From positions 1 to 8,635 of the forward strand of contig JAFZTV010000010.1 in the NCBI GenBank assembly GCA_017618625.1: a stretch of DNA of 8,635 nt, given 5' to 3'. Under the pieces are notes generated by a model that worked only from the letters and a program-made list of their open reading frames with translations, was not told the origin of the DNA and searched no databases. This DNA is from Bacteroidales bacterium (lineage in GTDB: Bacteria > Bacteroidota > Bacteroidia > Bacteroidales > P3). Of the stretch, positions 1 to 7,287 are shown piece after piece (positions within the stretch are counted from its first letter, which is position 1; every line of letters begins with the position of its first letter). The position numbers and the translations under genes were made by a program.

Positions 1-616
1 AGGCGTATCGCTCGCCGAAGGCGGATTGACCAAATCCTACGACGCCTACGAGAAGAAGGTGGCGGCGGTCTTCGCCGAGTTCGGCGTGAAGCTCACCAGC
101 GTCCACCACAAAGCTCTCCCCGTCAACGCTGTCTATGACACTGACTGCGTGGCCGTGGGCGGCGGCAACACCTTCCATCTGGTGAAGGAGCTGCAACGCA
201 CAGGTCTTCTGCAAGCCATCCGTCAGCGCGCCTTCGACGGTATGCCCTATATGGGTTGGAGCGCCGGAAGCAACGTGGCCGGCCCCACCCTCTGCACCAC
301 CAACGACATGCCCATCGTGATGCCCGCATCGTTCGACTGCATGGGTTTGGTGCCCTTCCAGATCAACCCACACTACACCGACTTCTTCGACCCCAAACAC
401 GGCGGCGAAACACGCGACGACCGTCTGAAAGAGTACATCATGGTGAACCCCAAAGCCACCGTAGCCGCCATACGCGAGGCTACCGCACTGCTCCTCGAAG
501 ACGGCAAGCTGCGCCTCGTCGGCAAACCAAACAAGATGAAGGTCTTCAAGACCAAGATGGAGAACACCAAGGAATACGGCCTCAAAGACAACCTCAACTT
601 CCTGCTGAAAGCGTAA
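1..616 (+). CDS. pepE: Dipeptidase E (alpha-aspartyl dipeptidase, peptidase family S51), 5' end outside window
   Basis: PepE is a cytoplasmic serine peptidase that hydrolyses dipeptides with an N-terminal aspartate. The reading frame is open from base 2, and the start codon lies upstream of the window. By recalled alignment to the E. coli enzyme (229 aa) about 40 residues are missing; 204 are visible. Landmarks, numbering the TTG codon at 26 as residue 1: the glycine-rich strand VGGGNTF (44-50), the nucleophile motif GWSAGSN with Ser79 (codon 260-262), TTNDMPIV with Asp94, and QINPHYTDF with His116. Ser, Asp and His match the S51 catalytic triad, and the GETR motif after the His is also family-typical. 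The TTG at 26 is unlikely to be the true start because GVSLAEGG upstream continues the conserved alignment. Ends TAA. The gene appears intact apart from the window cut. Family assignment is firm; substrate is inferred from the family. Confidence 0.93.
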   Translation, partial: GVSLAEGGLTKSYDAYEKKVAAVFAEFGVKLTSVHHKALPVNAVYDTDCVAVGGGNTFHLVKELQRTGLLQAIRQRAFDGMPYMGWSAGSNVAGPTLCTTNDMPIVMPASFDCMGLVPFQINPHYTDFFDPKHGGETRDDRLKEYIMVNPKATVAAIREATALLLEDGKLRLVGKPNKMKVFKTKMENTKEYGLKDNLNFLLKA

Positions 617-621
617 GGTGA

Positions 622-638
622 GTGCCCGCACAGGGCAT
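622..638 (+). terminator. Weak hairpin after pepE, possible terminator
   Basis: TGCCC (623-627) and GGGCA (633-637) form a 5-bp stem around a 5-nt loop, with a possible G-T pair outside. It lies 7 bp after the pepE stop codon. There is no T-run behind it, so intrinsic termination is doubtful; it could be a chance hairpin. Confidence 0.25.
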
Positions 639-671
639 GAATCCAATTATTTCATGTCACAGGTCACAAAA

Positions 672-679
672 AACATTTG
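672..679 (+). promoter_or_regulatory. Near-match to Bacteroidota -7 box before first DUF805 gene
   Basis: AACATTTG differs by one base from the TAnnTTTG consensus. It sits at the same distance from the start codon (38 bp between box and ATG) as the exact match TACATTTG before the second DUF805 gene. I see no clear TTTG element about 20 bp further upstream. The support is mainly this equivalence of position. Confidence 0.35.
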
Positions 680-682
680 TCG

Positions 683-717
683 ATTCACTAATCACTAATC
701 ACTAATCACTAATCACT
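683..717 (+). repeat. Five 7-bp tandem repeats (AATCACT) abutting the ATG of DUF805 gene 1
   Basis: There are five in-register heptamers: one ATTCACT and four AATCACT. They fill 35 bp and end on the base before the ATG at 718. Looser units continue the same 7-bp register upstream (TGTCACA at 655, GGTCACA at 662). There is no Shine-Dalgarno sequence in this stretch. The unit is the reverse complement of the AGTGATT/AGTGACT type found downstream of nfo. Confidence 0.9.
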
Positions 718-1551
718 ATGAAGTGGTTTCTTAAATGTTTCAAACAGTACGTTGACTTCAAAGGTCGCGCACGCAGAAGAGAGTTCTGGTTCTTCGCACT
801 TTTCTGCAGCATCATCTCGCTGATACTTATGATAGGCATCGCGGTGCCCATCTTCAAGCAGGTTTCCGACAACACCAGCTTCTACTGCATCGACGCCGAT
901 GACGACAACGGGAAAGCCGCCATACACACCGAAAACATCAACGAAGCCAACGCCGAGGAGATCCTGAACATGCTCACCGAGAAAGGCATCGTTGACCTTC
1001 CGGCAGAGATTACCGAAAACGCTGATGCCAAGATAGCCAAAGCGCAGGTGGTCACCGTCAACGCCGAGAACCTCGACGACGAGACAGTCAAAGACCTCTT
1101 CGACATGCTGCAGAAGAACGGCATCGTCGATGAAGAGCTCGTCGAAGAAGTAACCGAAGCCAAATCCGGATGCGAGGACGAAAAAGTCTGCGTGTCCGTC
1201 GATTGCGACCAGCGCGTAAAGAACATGATGATGCACAAGATGGCGAAGAACCCGTTCTACTGGATTTACCTCGTCTTCTGTTTGGCGATACTGCTTCCCA
1301 GCATTGCGGTATCGGTGCGTCGACTGCACGACATCGGACGTTGCGGCTGGTGGTATCTGCTCTTTGTGGTACTCACCGCGCTTCCGCAGCTGGCCATACA
1401 TCTGGAACTCGGAAAAGTTGTGACAATAATATCCTGCTGCATCGCCGTCCCGGTGTTGGTATGGTATATAATATGGCTCTGCATCGATTCGCAGCCAGGC
1501 GAGAACAAATGGGGCCCGAACCCAAAAGAAGTTAGCCAACAACAAGATTAA
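718..1551 (+). CDS. DUF805 family inner-membrane protein with a large inserted acidic loop
   Basis: 277 aa. Assigned to DUF805 (YhaH-like integral membrane proteins of unknown function) by the N-terminal FKGRARRREFW (14-24), the central motif SIAVSVRRLHDIGRCGWW (195-212), and the C-terminal DSQPGENKWGPNP (257-269). Membrane segments are roughly 25-47, 180-199, 211-229 and 234-255. Between segments 1 and 2 lies an insert of about 125 residues (50-175), rich in Asp and Glu, which the neighbouring paralogue lacks apart from a short linker. Within it, residues 80-104 and 125-149 resemble each other (ILNMLTEKGIVD versus LFDMLQKNGIVD), suggesting an internal duplication. Cysteines 57, 152, 158 and 163 could form disulfides if the loop is outside the cytoplasm. 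The ATG at 718 is supported by near-identity with the start of the next gene. No function is known. Confidence 0.9.
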   Translation: MKWFLKCFKQYVDFKGRARRREFWFFALFCSIISLILMIGIAVPIFKQVSDNTSFYCIDADDDNGKAAIHTENINEANAEEILNMLTEKGIVDLPAEITENADAKIAKAQVVTVNAENLDDETVKDLFDMLQKNGIVDEELVEEVTEAKSGCEDEKVCVSVDCDQRVKNMMMHKMAKNPFYWIYLVFCLAILLPSIAVSVRRLHDIGRCGWWYLLFVVLTALPQLAIHLELGKVVTIISCCIAVPVLVWYIIWLCIDSQPGENKWGPNPKEVSQQQD

Positions 1552-1585
1552 TTTTCAATTCTGCGATTAAGGAGATCAAACATTT

Positions 1586-1593
1586 TACATTTG
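1586..1593 (+). promoter_or_regulatory. Bacteroidota -7 promoter box (TACATTTG) before second DUF805 gene
   Basis: TACATTTG matches TAnnTTTG exactly and ends 38 bp before the ATG at 1632. With the usual spacing, transcription would begin around 1600, so the 5' leader would consist almost wholly of the heptamer repeats. No convincing -33 TTTG is visible upstream, so confidence is moderate. Confidence 0.5.
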
Positions 1594-1596
1594 TCA

Positions 1597-1631
1597 ATTC
1601 ACTATTCACTTTTCACCAATCACTATTCACT
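1597..1631 (+). repeat. Five 7-bp tandem repeats (ATTCACT) abutting the ATG of DUF805 gene 2
   Basis: There are five in-register heptamers: ATTCACT, ATTCACT, TTTCACC, AATCACT and ATTCACT. The total is 35 bp, ending on the base before the ATG at 1632. The unit number, register and junction with the start codon (CACTATG) are the same as before the first DUF805 gene. The preceding heptamer TTTGTCA also matches TTTGTCG at the equivalent place there. Confidence 0.88.
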
Positions 1632-2222
1632 ATGAAATGGTTCATCAAGTGTTTCAAGCAGTACGTCGATTTCAAAGGTCGCGCACGCAGACGTGAGTTC
1701 TGGTGGTTCACGCTTATCAACTGCATCATCATGTTTGTAATCTTTATATTCATGATGGTGCCGATGGTCAAAGGAATGCTGAACGACCCCGATATGATGG
1801 AGGCGATCAACGACGCCGGCATCTCTGGCTCCTCTGCCCTCGAAGAAGAGTATTCAATGCAGATGTACTCATTGATGATGCACACAACGGCTTTCTATGT
1901 CTATTGTGTATACTGTCTGCTGATACTCCTGCCCAGCTTGGCCGTCACCGTACGCCGTCTGCACGACACAGGACGCTCCGGCTGGTGGTTCGTACCGCTT
2001 TATATAGGTATGCTTTTGAACAACATAGCATCGTTGTTCAGCTGCAGCGCCGGAGTGAAAATTGTGCTGATGCTCATCTCGCTCGCCGCAGCAATTGTGT
2101 TTATAGTATTCATGTTCCTCGACTCGCAGGAGGGCGAAAACAAATGGGGACCCAACCCAAAAGACTTCTTCGCCGACGACGCGTCTCCCGAACACGAAGA
2201 ACTACCGACAGCAGAAAACTAA
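1632..2222 (+). CDS. DUF805 family inner-membrane protein, tandem paralogue of the preceding gene
   Basis: 196 aa. DUF805 hallmarks are FKGRARRREFWW (14-25), SLAVTVRRLHDTGRSGWW (102-119) and DSQEGENKWGPNP (164-176). Four membrane segments are expected at about 25-47, 83-104, 117-137 and 143-163; the tail (177-196) is acidic and probably cytoplasmic. The first 24 residues differ from the upstream paralogue at only one position (I5 versus L5), and the DNA there is also nearly identical, while the middle has diverged. The linker between segments 1 and 2 is about 35 residues and lacks the large insert. The gene lies 80 bp after its paralogue with its own -7 box and is closed by a terminator, so it can be transcribed alone or with gene 1. 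Function unknown. Confidence 0.92.
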   Translation: MKWFIKCFKQYVDFKGRARRREFWWFTLINCIIMFVIFIFMMVPMVKGMLNDPDMMEAINDAGISGSSALEEEYSMQMYSLMMHTTAFYVYCVYCLLILLPSLAVTVRRLHDTGRSGWWFVPLYIGMLLNNIASLFSCSAGVKIVLMLISLAAAIVFIVFMFLDSQEGENKWGPNPKDFFADDASPEHEELPTAEN

Positions 2223-2231
2223 AACAAATAC

Positions 2232-2263
2232 ACAAGGGGAGCATCAATGTTCCCCTTGTTTTT
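2232..2263 (+). terminator. Rho-independent terminator after the DUF805 pair
   Basis: ACAAGGGGA (2232-2240) pairs perfectly with TCCCCTTGT (2251-2259) around a 10-nt loop, and a T-run (2259-2263) follows. It starts 9 bp after the stop codon of the second DUF805 gene. This separates the DUF805 unit from the downstream gene, whose ATG is only 39 bp further on. Confidence 0.85.
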
Positions 2264-2302
2264 ACATAAACTCTGACCAACCACAATCGCCCCCTATTCT
2301 GA

Positions 2303-3046
2303 ATGAGAACGATTAAAATACTTGCCGCATTGTTTTGTTGCGCTGTTTCATTTCCTTCAACGGCACAACATACAACCACACTCATGGGCGACACGGTAGA
2401 GTACATCAGGATAGTGGAAAGCAACAGTTACCTTGATCATAAAGACCACGAAACGGTTTACCCTCCCGAGGCTCGAATTGAATTCCTGTTGCCTGAAAAA
2501 CGTCAGATTTTATTGGAAAGAAAAGCTAGTCGCACCAAAACAACAGCAATAGAAAACGCAACCCTTACACACCTCGACAGCTTGATGTCGGAGATACACA
2601 AAAGCCGCCCGGCGACTGCCGCTGAACTCGGCATCACCGACAAGATGCTGAAAAACACTCTGCACGACAAGGCTGTAAGGGAAATAGTCAGACGATATTT
2701 TTATGACGACCTACTGGAACGAGTCTCTGTTGAGCACTTCGACCGATGGTTGGCATCCCAACACGAGGAATACAAAGACACAAATACAACATTAATCATA
2801 GCGGATTATTTCTTTGAAATCCGTGTGGAGATTGTGCTGAAAAACCACAATAAAACGTACATAATCTACCGTCGTTTCTCACCTGAACTACCATATCTTT
2901 TCAATGCCCACAACCGATTCAACCTTAACACCTACCGTCACCTGTGCGCATTGATGCCAAAGACCTTTGACTTCAGTTACCGCGACTTTCAAAAGCAGTT
3001 AATAATAACATATATCAAACAACTTATAGAACCCTCAAGGCTATGA
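2303..3046 (+). CDS. Hypothetical exported protein, translationally coupled to nfo
   Basis: 247 aa; I do not recognise the family. The N-terminus is a typical Sec signal peptide: MRTIK, a hydrophobic stretch (6-17), then PSTAQ with likely cleavage near residue 21 or 22. No lipobox is seen, so it is probably periplasmic or outer-surface rather than a lipoprotein. The mature part is charged and mixed alpha/beta, with aromatic-rich strands near 168-192 ([23 protein letters not shown]). No cysteine-based or catalytic motif stands out. The stop codon overlaps the nfo start as ATGA, suggesting co-translation. The DNA is more AT-rich, with less C-ending codon use, than in nfo or typA, consistent with a fast-evolving or acquired gene. 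The terminator upstream leaves only 39 bp for a promoter, and no TAnnTTTG box is visible there, so its promoter is unresolved. No Shine-Dalgarno sequence precedes the ATG. Confidence 0.75.
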   Translation: MRTIKILAALFCCAVSFPSTAQHTTTLMGDTVEYIRIVESNSYLDHKDHETVYPPEARIEFLLPEKRQILLERKASRTKTTAIENATLTHLDSLMSEIHKSRPATAAELGITDKMLKNTLHDKAVREIVRRYFYDDLLERVSVEHFDRWLASQHEEYKDTNTTLIIADYFFEIRVEIVLKNHNKTYIIYRRFSPELPYLFNAHNRFNLNTYRHLCALMPKTFDFSYRDFQKQLIITYIKQLIEPSRL

Positions 3047-3882
3047 CAAAATATATCGGAGCGCATGTAAGTGCCAGCGGTGGCGTCTGCAACGCCATAC
3101 TTAACGCGGAAGCCATCGGAGCCAGCGCCTTCGCGCTGTTCACCAGAAACCAACGCAGCTGGGTCAGCAAACCCCTCTCCACAGAGGAGATACATGCGTT
3201 CAAAGACCTCCTCGCCGAGCGGGGATTCAAGCCGGAATATGTGCTGCCCCACGACAGTTACCTCATCAACCTCGGCTCACCCGACGAGGAGACCTTCCAA
3301 AAAAGCAGCGCAGCCTTCCTCGACGAGATGCAGCGAGCTCAGCAGCTCGGCCTGCAGCTGATGAACTTCCACCCTGGAAGCCACCTCAACAAGATAAGCG
3401 AGGAGGATTGTCTCGACCAGATAGCACGGGAGATAAACCGCGCCCTCGACCAAACCGAAGGAGTCACCGCAGTTATAGAGAACACCGCCGGACAGGGCAC
3501 CAACCTCGGATGGAAGTTTGAACACATAGCACGTATTATTGAAGGTGTCGAGGACAAGAGCCGCGTGGGAGTGTGCATCGACACATGCCACACCATAGCC
3601 GCCGGCTACGACCTCTCGACCGAGATGGGTTACCAGTTCGCGATGGAGGAGTTCGAGCGTGTGGTAGGATTCAAATACCTGCGGGCAGTACACCTCAACG
3701 ACAGCAAGAAAGGCGCAGGCAGCCATGTTGACCGCCACGAGGTGCTAGGCGAAGGCTTCTTAGGAAAGCCTTTCTTCGAACGGTTCATGCACGACGAGCG
3801 GTTCGACAACATGCCGATAATACTCGAAACCCCCGACCCGATGCGCTGGGCGGAAGAAATAAAGTGGCTGAAAAGTCTTTGA
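3043..3882 (+). CDS. nfo: Endonuclease IV (AP endonuclease, xylose-isomerase-like TIM barrel)
   Basis: 279 aa, the normal length for the Nfo family. It cleaves DNA 5' to abasic sites and removes blocked 3' ends in base excision repair, in the cytoplasm, with a trinuclear zinc centre. All nine ligands known from the E. coli enzyme can be placed, each shifted by one: His70 ([11 protein letters not shown]), His110 (MNFHPGSH), Glu146 (VIENTAG), Asp180 and His183 (VCIDTCHT), His217 (VHLNDSK), Asp230 and His232 (HVDRHE) and Glu262 (ILETPDP). The N-terminus [10 protein letters not shown] is also diagnostic. The start at 3043 overlaps the upstream stop by 4 bp; a weak AAGG lies just before it. No damage-response operator is visible. 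The gene is complete and ordinary; its neighbour, an exported protein, has no obvious link to repair. Confidence 0.98.
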   Translation: MTKYIGAHVSASGGVCNAILNAEAIGASAFALFTRNQRSWVSKPLSTEEIHAFKDLLAERGFKPEYVLPHDSYLINLGSPDEETFQKSSAAFLDEMQRAQQLGLQLMNFHPGSHLNKISEEDCLDQIAREINRALDQTEGVTAVIENTAGQGTNLGWKFEHIARIIEGVEDKSRVGVCIDTCHTIAAGYDLSTEMGYQFAMEEFERVVGFKYLRAVHLNDSKKGAGSHVDRHEVLGEGFLGKPFFERFMHDERFDNMPIILETPDPMRWAEEIKWLKSL

Positions 3883-3888
3883 TGATTG

Positions 3889-4046
3889 AGTGATTTGTGA
3901 CCAGTGACTAGTGTTCAGTGACTAGTGACCAGTGAGCAGTGAGCAGTGACTAGTGTTCCGTTTTCAGTTTTCCGTGAACATTGACTAGTGACCGGTGAGC
4001 TGTAACTGGTGAGCTGTGAGGATTGAGAAACCTATGAGCTGTGACC
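3889..4046. repeat. Degenerate 7-bp tandem repeat array (consensus AGTGACT/C) after nfo
   Basis: Starting 6 bp after the nfo stop codon, twenty consecutive 7-bp units can be read in one register from 3889 to 4028. Seven of the first ten are AGTGA followed by two varying bases (AGTGACT three times, AGTGAGC twice, AGTGACC, AGTGATT). Units at 3959-3979 and after 4000 are more degraded (CGTTTTC, TGTAACT, GGTGAGC). After a 4-bp register shift, two more units follow (TATGAGC at 4033, TGTGACC at 4040). The unit is the reverse complement of the repeats before the DUF805 genes. There is no plausible ORF in this stretch. Confidence 0.88.
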
Positions 4047-4185
4047 GATAAACGCGGCACCGACAGATTTTGAGCGGGGCGACAAATGCGTAACTCACAT
4101 TTCGCTTCCTTTCGCAACAAAAGTAAGGAAAAAGTTCTCGTGTTTTCGTGTTTTTCGGTAAAAACAGCAGAGCAAGAAAAGGCGA
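4047..4185. other. Non-coding remainder of the convergent intergenic region
   Basis: This lies between the heptamer array and the aldo/keto reductase stop codon. It holds TGTTTTT (4149-4155) and AAAAACA (4160-4166), a 7-bp AT-rich inverted repeat with a CGGT loop about 20 bp beyond the reductase stop. It might end the minus-strand transcript, but no T-run follows on that strand. Nothing else was recognised. Confidence 0.4.
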
Positions 4186-5214
4186 CTACGGGTTCAGCTC
4201 CGACTTGCGTGCCCAGTGTTCCCTGAAGTCAGCCAAGTTGCGTTTCAGCAGGTTGGGTATATCGAGGCCGTAGGGGCAGCGACTCTTGCATTGTCCGCAG
4301 TTAAGGCAGTTCTCCACTTGGTTCATCTTCTCGTTGAACTCATCGGTCAGATAGACAGAATAGGGGGCGCGACGGAGGAACAGATACATTCGGTTGCAGC
4401 TCTCTATCTCGATGCTGGCCGGACAAGGCTGGCAGTAGCCGCAACCGCGACAGAAGTCGCCCGAAAGCTCCTGACGGTCGTGTTCGATACGCTTCTGCAT
4501 CTCGTCGGTGAGGACAGGAGAATTGGATTGGAACGAGAGGAACTCGTCGAGTTCGCTTTCACGCTGGATGCCCCAGATAGGCTCCACCATCGGGAACTGG
4601 GCGAGGTAGGCATAGGCGGTGGCCGCATGGTTTATCAGACCTCCCGCAAGTCCTTTCATGGCGATAAAGCCCATGTCGGCTTTCTCACACTGACGCACAA
4701 GGTTGTGCTCAATATCGCCGGCAAGATATGAGAACGGGAACTGTAGAGTCTCGTAGAGGCCGCAGTCGATAGCTTCCTGAGCTACGGCTATGCGGTGGTT
4801 CGTGATGCCGATGTGCAACACCTTGCCTTGAGCGAGAGCCTCCTGCATGGCTTCGTAGAGGCCGCTGCCGTCGCCCGGCTTGGGACAGAACGAAGGGTTG
4901 TGGAACTGGTAGAGGTCAACATGGTCGGTACGCAGAAGACGCAGGCTTGTGTGCAGGTCGTTCCAGAAACCTTCGGCTGTGGTGGCACCCGTCTTGGTGC
5001 TGATGATCACCTTATCGCGACGGTCATATAGCGCCTCGCCCATCTTCTCCTCGCTGTCGGTGTAGAAGCGAGCCGTATCGAAATAGTACATGCCGCCGTC
5101 GAGGGCTTTCTGTAAGAGGCGTACGGCGTCAGCCATCGGGATGCGCTGTATGGGGAGTGCGCCGAAACCGTTCTTGGGAACTATCAGTTCTGATTTGCCT
5201 AATCTGACTTGCAT
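4186..5214 (-). CDS. Aldo/keto reductase with C-terminal two [4Fe-4S] ferredoxin-like domain
   Basis: 342 aa. Residues 1 to about 240 form an aldo/keto reductase barrel, with the family's catalytic tetrad at Asp46 and Tyr51 (FDTARFY), Lys74 (STKTG) and His105 (YQFHNPS). Residues 255-313 carry two ferredoxin-type cysteine groups: Cys255, 258, 261 and 264 (CRGCGYCQPCP) and Cys303, 306, 309 and 313 (CLNCGQCKSRCP), enough for two [4Fe-4S] clusters. This places it in the iron-sulfur-containing oxidoreductase subgroup common in anaerobes, presumably cytoplasmic, linking NAD(P)H-type chemistry to ferredoxin-like electron transfer. The physiological substrate cannot be told from sequence. The ATG at 5214 gives a normal barrel start (VRLGKSEL) and has a weak AGAAG upstream. 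It follows typA on the same strand with a 54-bp gap and no terminator, so the two are likely co-transcribed. Confidence 0.93.
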   Translation of the reverse strand: MQVRLGKSELIVPKNGFGALPIQRIPMADAVRLLQKALDGGMYYFDTARFYTDSEEKMGEALYDRRDKVIISTKTGATTAEGFWNDLHTSLRLLRTDHVDLYQFHNPSFCPKPGDGSGLYEAMQEALAQGKVLHIGITNHRIAVAQEAIDCGLYETLQFPFSYLAGDIEHNLVRQCEKADMGFIAMKGLAGGLINHAATAYAYLAQFPMVEPIWGIQRESELDEFLSFQSNSPVLTDEMQKRIEHDRQELSGDFCRGCGYCQPCPASIEIESCNRMYLFLRRAPYSVYLTDEFNEKMNQVENCLNCGQCKSRCPYGLDIPNLLKRNLADFREHWARKSELNP

Positions 5215-5268
5215 TCGTCTTCTATTTTTATTGGGATGACCACTTTATCGCACCGTATGGGCACGCAC

Positions 5269-7104
5269 CTACTCCACAGCTTGTCCTGCGGCGATGCGGG
5301 CTCTCTTACGTTCGATTTCGTCGAGAATAATCTTGCGGATGCGCAGCGACGAGGGCGTTATCTCCAGATACTCGTCGTCGCGGATATACTCCATAGCCTC
5401 CTCCAGAGAGAACTTGATGGCGGGCGAGCAGGTGCTCTTCTCGTCGGCGCTCTTGGTTCGCATGTTGGTGAGGTTCTTGGCGGTAACCACGTTGATGACG
5501 ATGTCGTTGCCCGGACGCAGGCTTTCACCGATCACCTCGCCGGTATAAACCATATCGCCGGGTTCGATGAAGAACGGGCCACGATCCTGCAGCTTGCTGA
5601 TGCTGTATGCCGTAGCCTCACCCGTCTCCTTCGCAATGAGCGCACCATATTTGTGGTCGTCCATATCGCCCTTCCACGGCTGGAACTCGAGGAAACGGTG
5701 TGCGATGACCGCCTCGCCGTTGGTGGCGGTGAGAAGGGTGTTGCGAAGACCGATGATACCGCGCGAAGGGATAGTGAAATCGAGCTGCACACGGTCGCCT
5801 TTGGTATCGATGGTGCCGACCTCACCCTTGCGGCGAGTCACCACGTCGATGACTTTCGACGAGAATTCCTCGGGAACCAGCACCGTAAGCTGCTCCACGG
5901 GTTCGCACTTCTGTCCGTCGATTTCCTTTATGATAACCTTCGGCTGCCCCACCTGAAGCTCGTAGCCCTCGCGACGCATGGTCTCGATAAGCACCGAGAG
6001 GTGCATGATTCCACGTCCGTAAACGAGCAAAGCGTCGGGCGAGCCCGTCTCCTCAACACGGAGAGCGAGGTTCTTCTCCAACTCTTTGAACAGACGGTCA
6101 CGCAGATGGCGTGAGGTCACATATTTGCCCTCCTTGCCGAAGAAAGGCGAGTTGTTGATGGTGAAGAGCATAGACATAGTCGGCTCGTCAACCTTGATGG
6201 GCGGAAGCGGTTCGGGATTCTCGGCGTCGCAGACGGTGTCGCCAATCTCGAACATCACACTCTTGTCGAGATCGAGCAGCATGGCGCAAATCTCGCCGGC
6301 TTCGACGGGCGTCTTTATTCTTTCTTTCCCAAGTCCCTCGAAGGTGTAGAGTTCCTTTATCTTGCTGTGTATCTGTGATTGGTCGCGCTTGACGAGCGTG
6401 ATAGCCTGTCCCGCCTGGAGGGTGCCGCGGTTGAGACGTCCGACGGCGATGCGGCCAAGATAGGAGCTGTAGTCGAGCGAGGAAATCATCATCTGGGTGT
6501 TGCCCTCGGAGACCTTTGGCGCCGGGATATGTTTGATGATGAGGTCCATCAGGTAGGATATATCCTCGGTGGGGGTGTTCCAATCTTCACCCATCCAACC
6601 CTGTTTGGCGGAGCCGTAGGCGGTGGGGAAGTCGAGCTGTTCGTTGGTAGCGCCGAGGTTGAACATCAGGTCGAAGACCGCCTCCTGCGTAGCTTCGGGG
6701 TCGCAGTTGGGTTTGTCCACCTTGTTGACCACAACTATAGGTTTGAGGCCCAGCTCGATGGCTTTCTGAAGCACAAAACGCGTCTGAGGCATCGGGCCTT
6801 CGAAGGCGTCAACGACGAGCAACACGCCGTCGGCCATATTGAGCACACGCTCAACCTCGCCGCCGAAGTCGCTGTGGCCCGGGGTGTCGATGATGTTAAT
6901 CTTGTAGTCGCGGTAGCGTACAGAGACGTTCTTGGAGAGGATGGTGATGCCGCGTTCACGCTCGAGGTCGTTGTTGTCGAGGATAAGTTCGCCAGTTTCC
7001 TGGTTGTCGCGGAAGAGCTTGGCTTGATAGAGCATACGGTCGACAAGGGTGGTTTTACCGTGGTCGACGTGAGCGATGATGGCGATGTTGCGTATGTTTT
7101 GCAT
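5269..7104 (-). CDS. typA: Ribosome-associated translational GTPase TypA/BipA
   Basis: 611 aa (E. coli BipA is 607). This EF-G-like GTPase binds the 70S ribosome and supports ribosome assembly and growth under cold or other stress. GTPase motifs are all intact: G1 AHVDHGKTT (11-19), switch I RERGITI (49-55), G3 DTPGH (73-77), G4 NKVD (127-130) and G5 GSAK (164-167). An EF-Tu-like domain 2 follows at roughly 200-300 ([16 protein letters not shown]), then EF-G-like domains III and V ([20 protein letters not shown] at 363-382) and the TypA-specific C-terminal domain ending in a basic helix. The length and the [17 protein letters not shown] start fit the family, so the ATG at 7104 is secure. No Shine-Dalgarno is present, as is usual in Bacteroidota. 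A -7 box lies about 80 bp upstream. Confidence 0.98.
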   Translation of the reverse strand: MQNIRNIAIIAHVDHGKTTLVDRMLYQAKLFRDNQETGELILDNNDLERERGITILSKNVSVRYRDYKINIIDTPGHSDFGGEVERVLNMADGVLLVVDAFEGPMPQTRFVLQKAIELGLKPIVVVNKVDKPNCDPEATQEAVFDLMFNLGATNEQLDFPTAYGSAKQGWMGEDWNTPTEDISYLMDLIIKHIPAPKVSEGNTQMMISSLDYSSYLGRIAVGRLNRGTLQAGQAITLVKRDQSQIHSKIKELYTFEGLGKERIKTPVEAGEICAMLLDLDKSVMFEIGDTVCDAENPEPLPPIKVDEPTMSMLFTINNSPFFGKEGKYVTSRHLRDRLFKELEKNLALRVEETGSPDALLVYGRGIMHLSVLIETMRREGYELQVGQPKVIIKEIDGQKCEPVEQLTVLVPEEFSSKVIDVVTRRKGEVGTIDTKGDRVQLDFTIPSRGIIGLRNTLLTATNGEAVIAHRFLEFQPWKGDMDDHKYGALIAKETGEATAYSISKLQDRGPFFIEPGDMVYTGEVIGESLRPGNDIVINVVTAKNLTNMRTKSADEKSTCSPAIKFSLEEAMEYIRDDEYLEITPSSLRIRKIILDEIERKRARIAAGQAVE

Positions 7105-7184
7105 GAGATTATATTTTCCCGAGTGGACGGAGGATTAAGAAAACCAGAAGGATTGCGTTTAACGACTATTTATAAAAAGATTTG

Positions 7185-7192
7185 CAAAGATA
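7185..7192 (-). promoter_or_regulatory. Bacteroidota -7 promoter box for typA (TATCTTTG on minus strand)
   Basis: The minus strand reads TATCTTTG here, an exact TAnnTTTG match, 80 bp upstream of the typA ATG. The expected TTTG near -33 is not clear; TTATG is the nearest resemblance. If used, it gives a leader of roughly 70-75 nt. Confidence 0.6.
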
Positions 7193-7287
7193 CACAAAAT
7201 TCAGAAAATAGTCATAAGATGCTCGTTGATGGGTGTATGATATCAGGCAATGACAGGTGTTTTTCTTGTACGACGATGGTGATTTCT

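Noticed and set aside
26..28. TTG as the start codon of pepE
   Set aside because: Conserved PepE residues continue upstream to the window edge, so the gene is simply cut by the window.
709..1545. 278-codon minus-strand ORF opposite the first DUF805 gene
   Set aside because: It mirrors the plus-strand gene, whose DUF805 motifs are unmistakable; the antisense protein shows no family features.
1569..1574. AAGGAG, a perfect Shine-Dalgarno-like hexamer between the two DUF805 genes
   Set aside because: It is about 57 bp before the ATG at 1632 and no in-frame start codon lies at a suitable distance after it, so it is probably chance.
3889..4046. CRISPR array or attachment site at the repeats after nfo
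   Set aside because: Units are 7 bp with no spacers, far from any cas gene or integrase; the structure is a simple degenerate tandem repeat.
3880..4200. Possible replication origin, because plus-strand base skew appears to move from C-rich to G-rich near 4 kb
   Set aside because: The shift coincides with the change of coding strand and C-ending codon preference, genes converge here, and no DnaA-box cluster (TTATCCACA-like) is present.
5209..6114. 301-codon plus-strand ORF opposite typA (and a similar 312-codon one at 6379-7317)
   Set aside because: Both are shadows of typA, which has every GTPase motif and normal length; their sequences have no recognisable domain.
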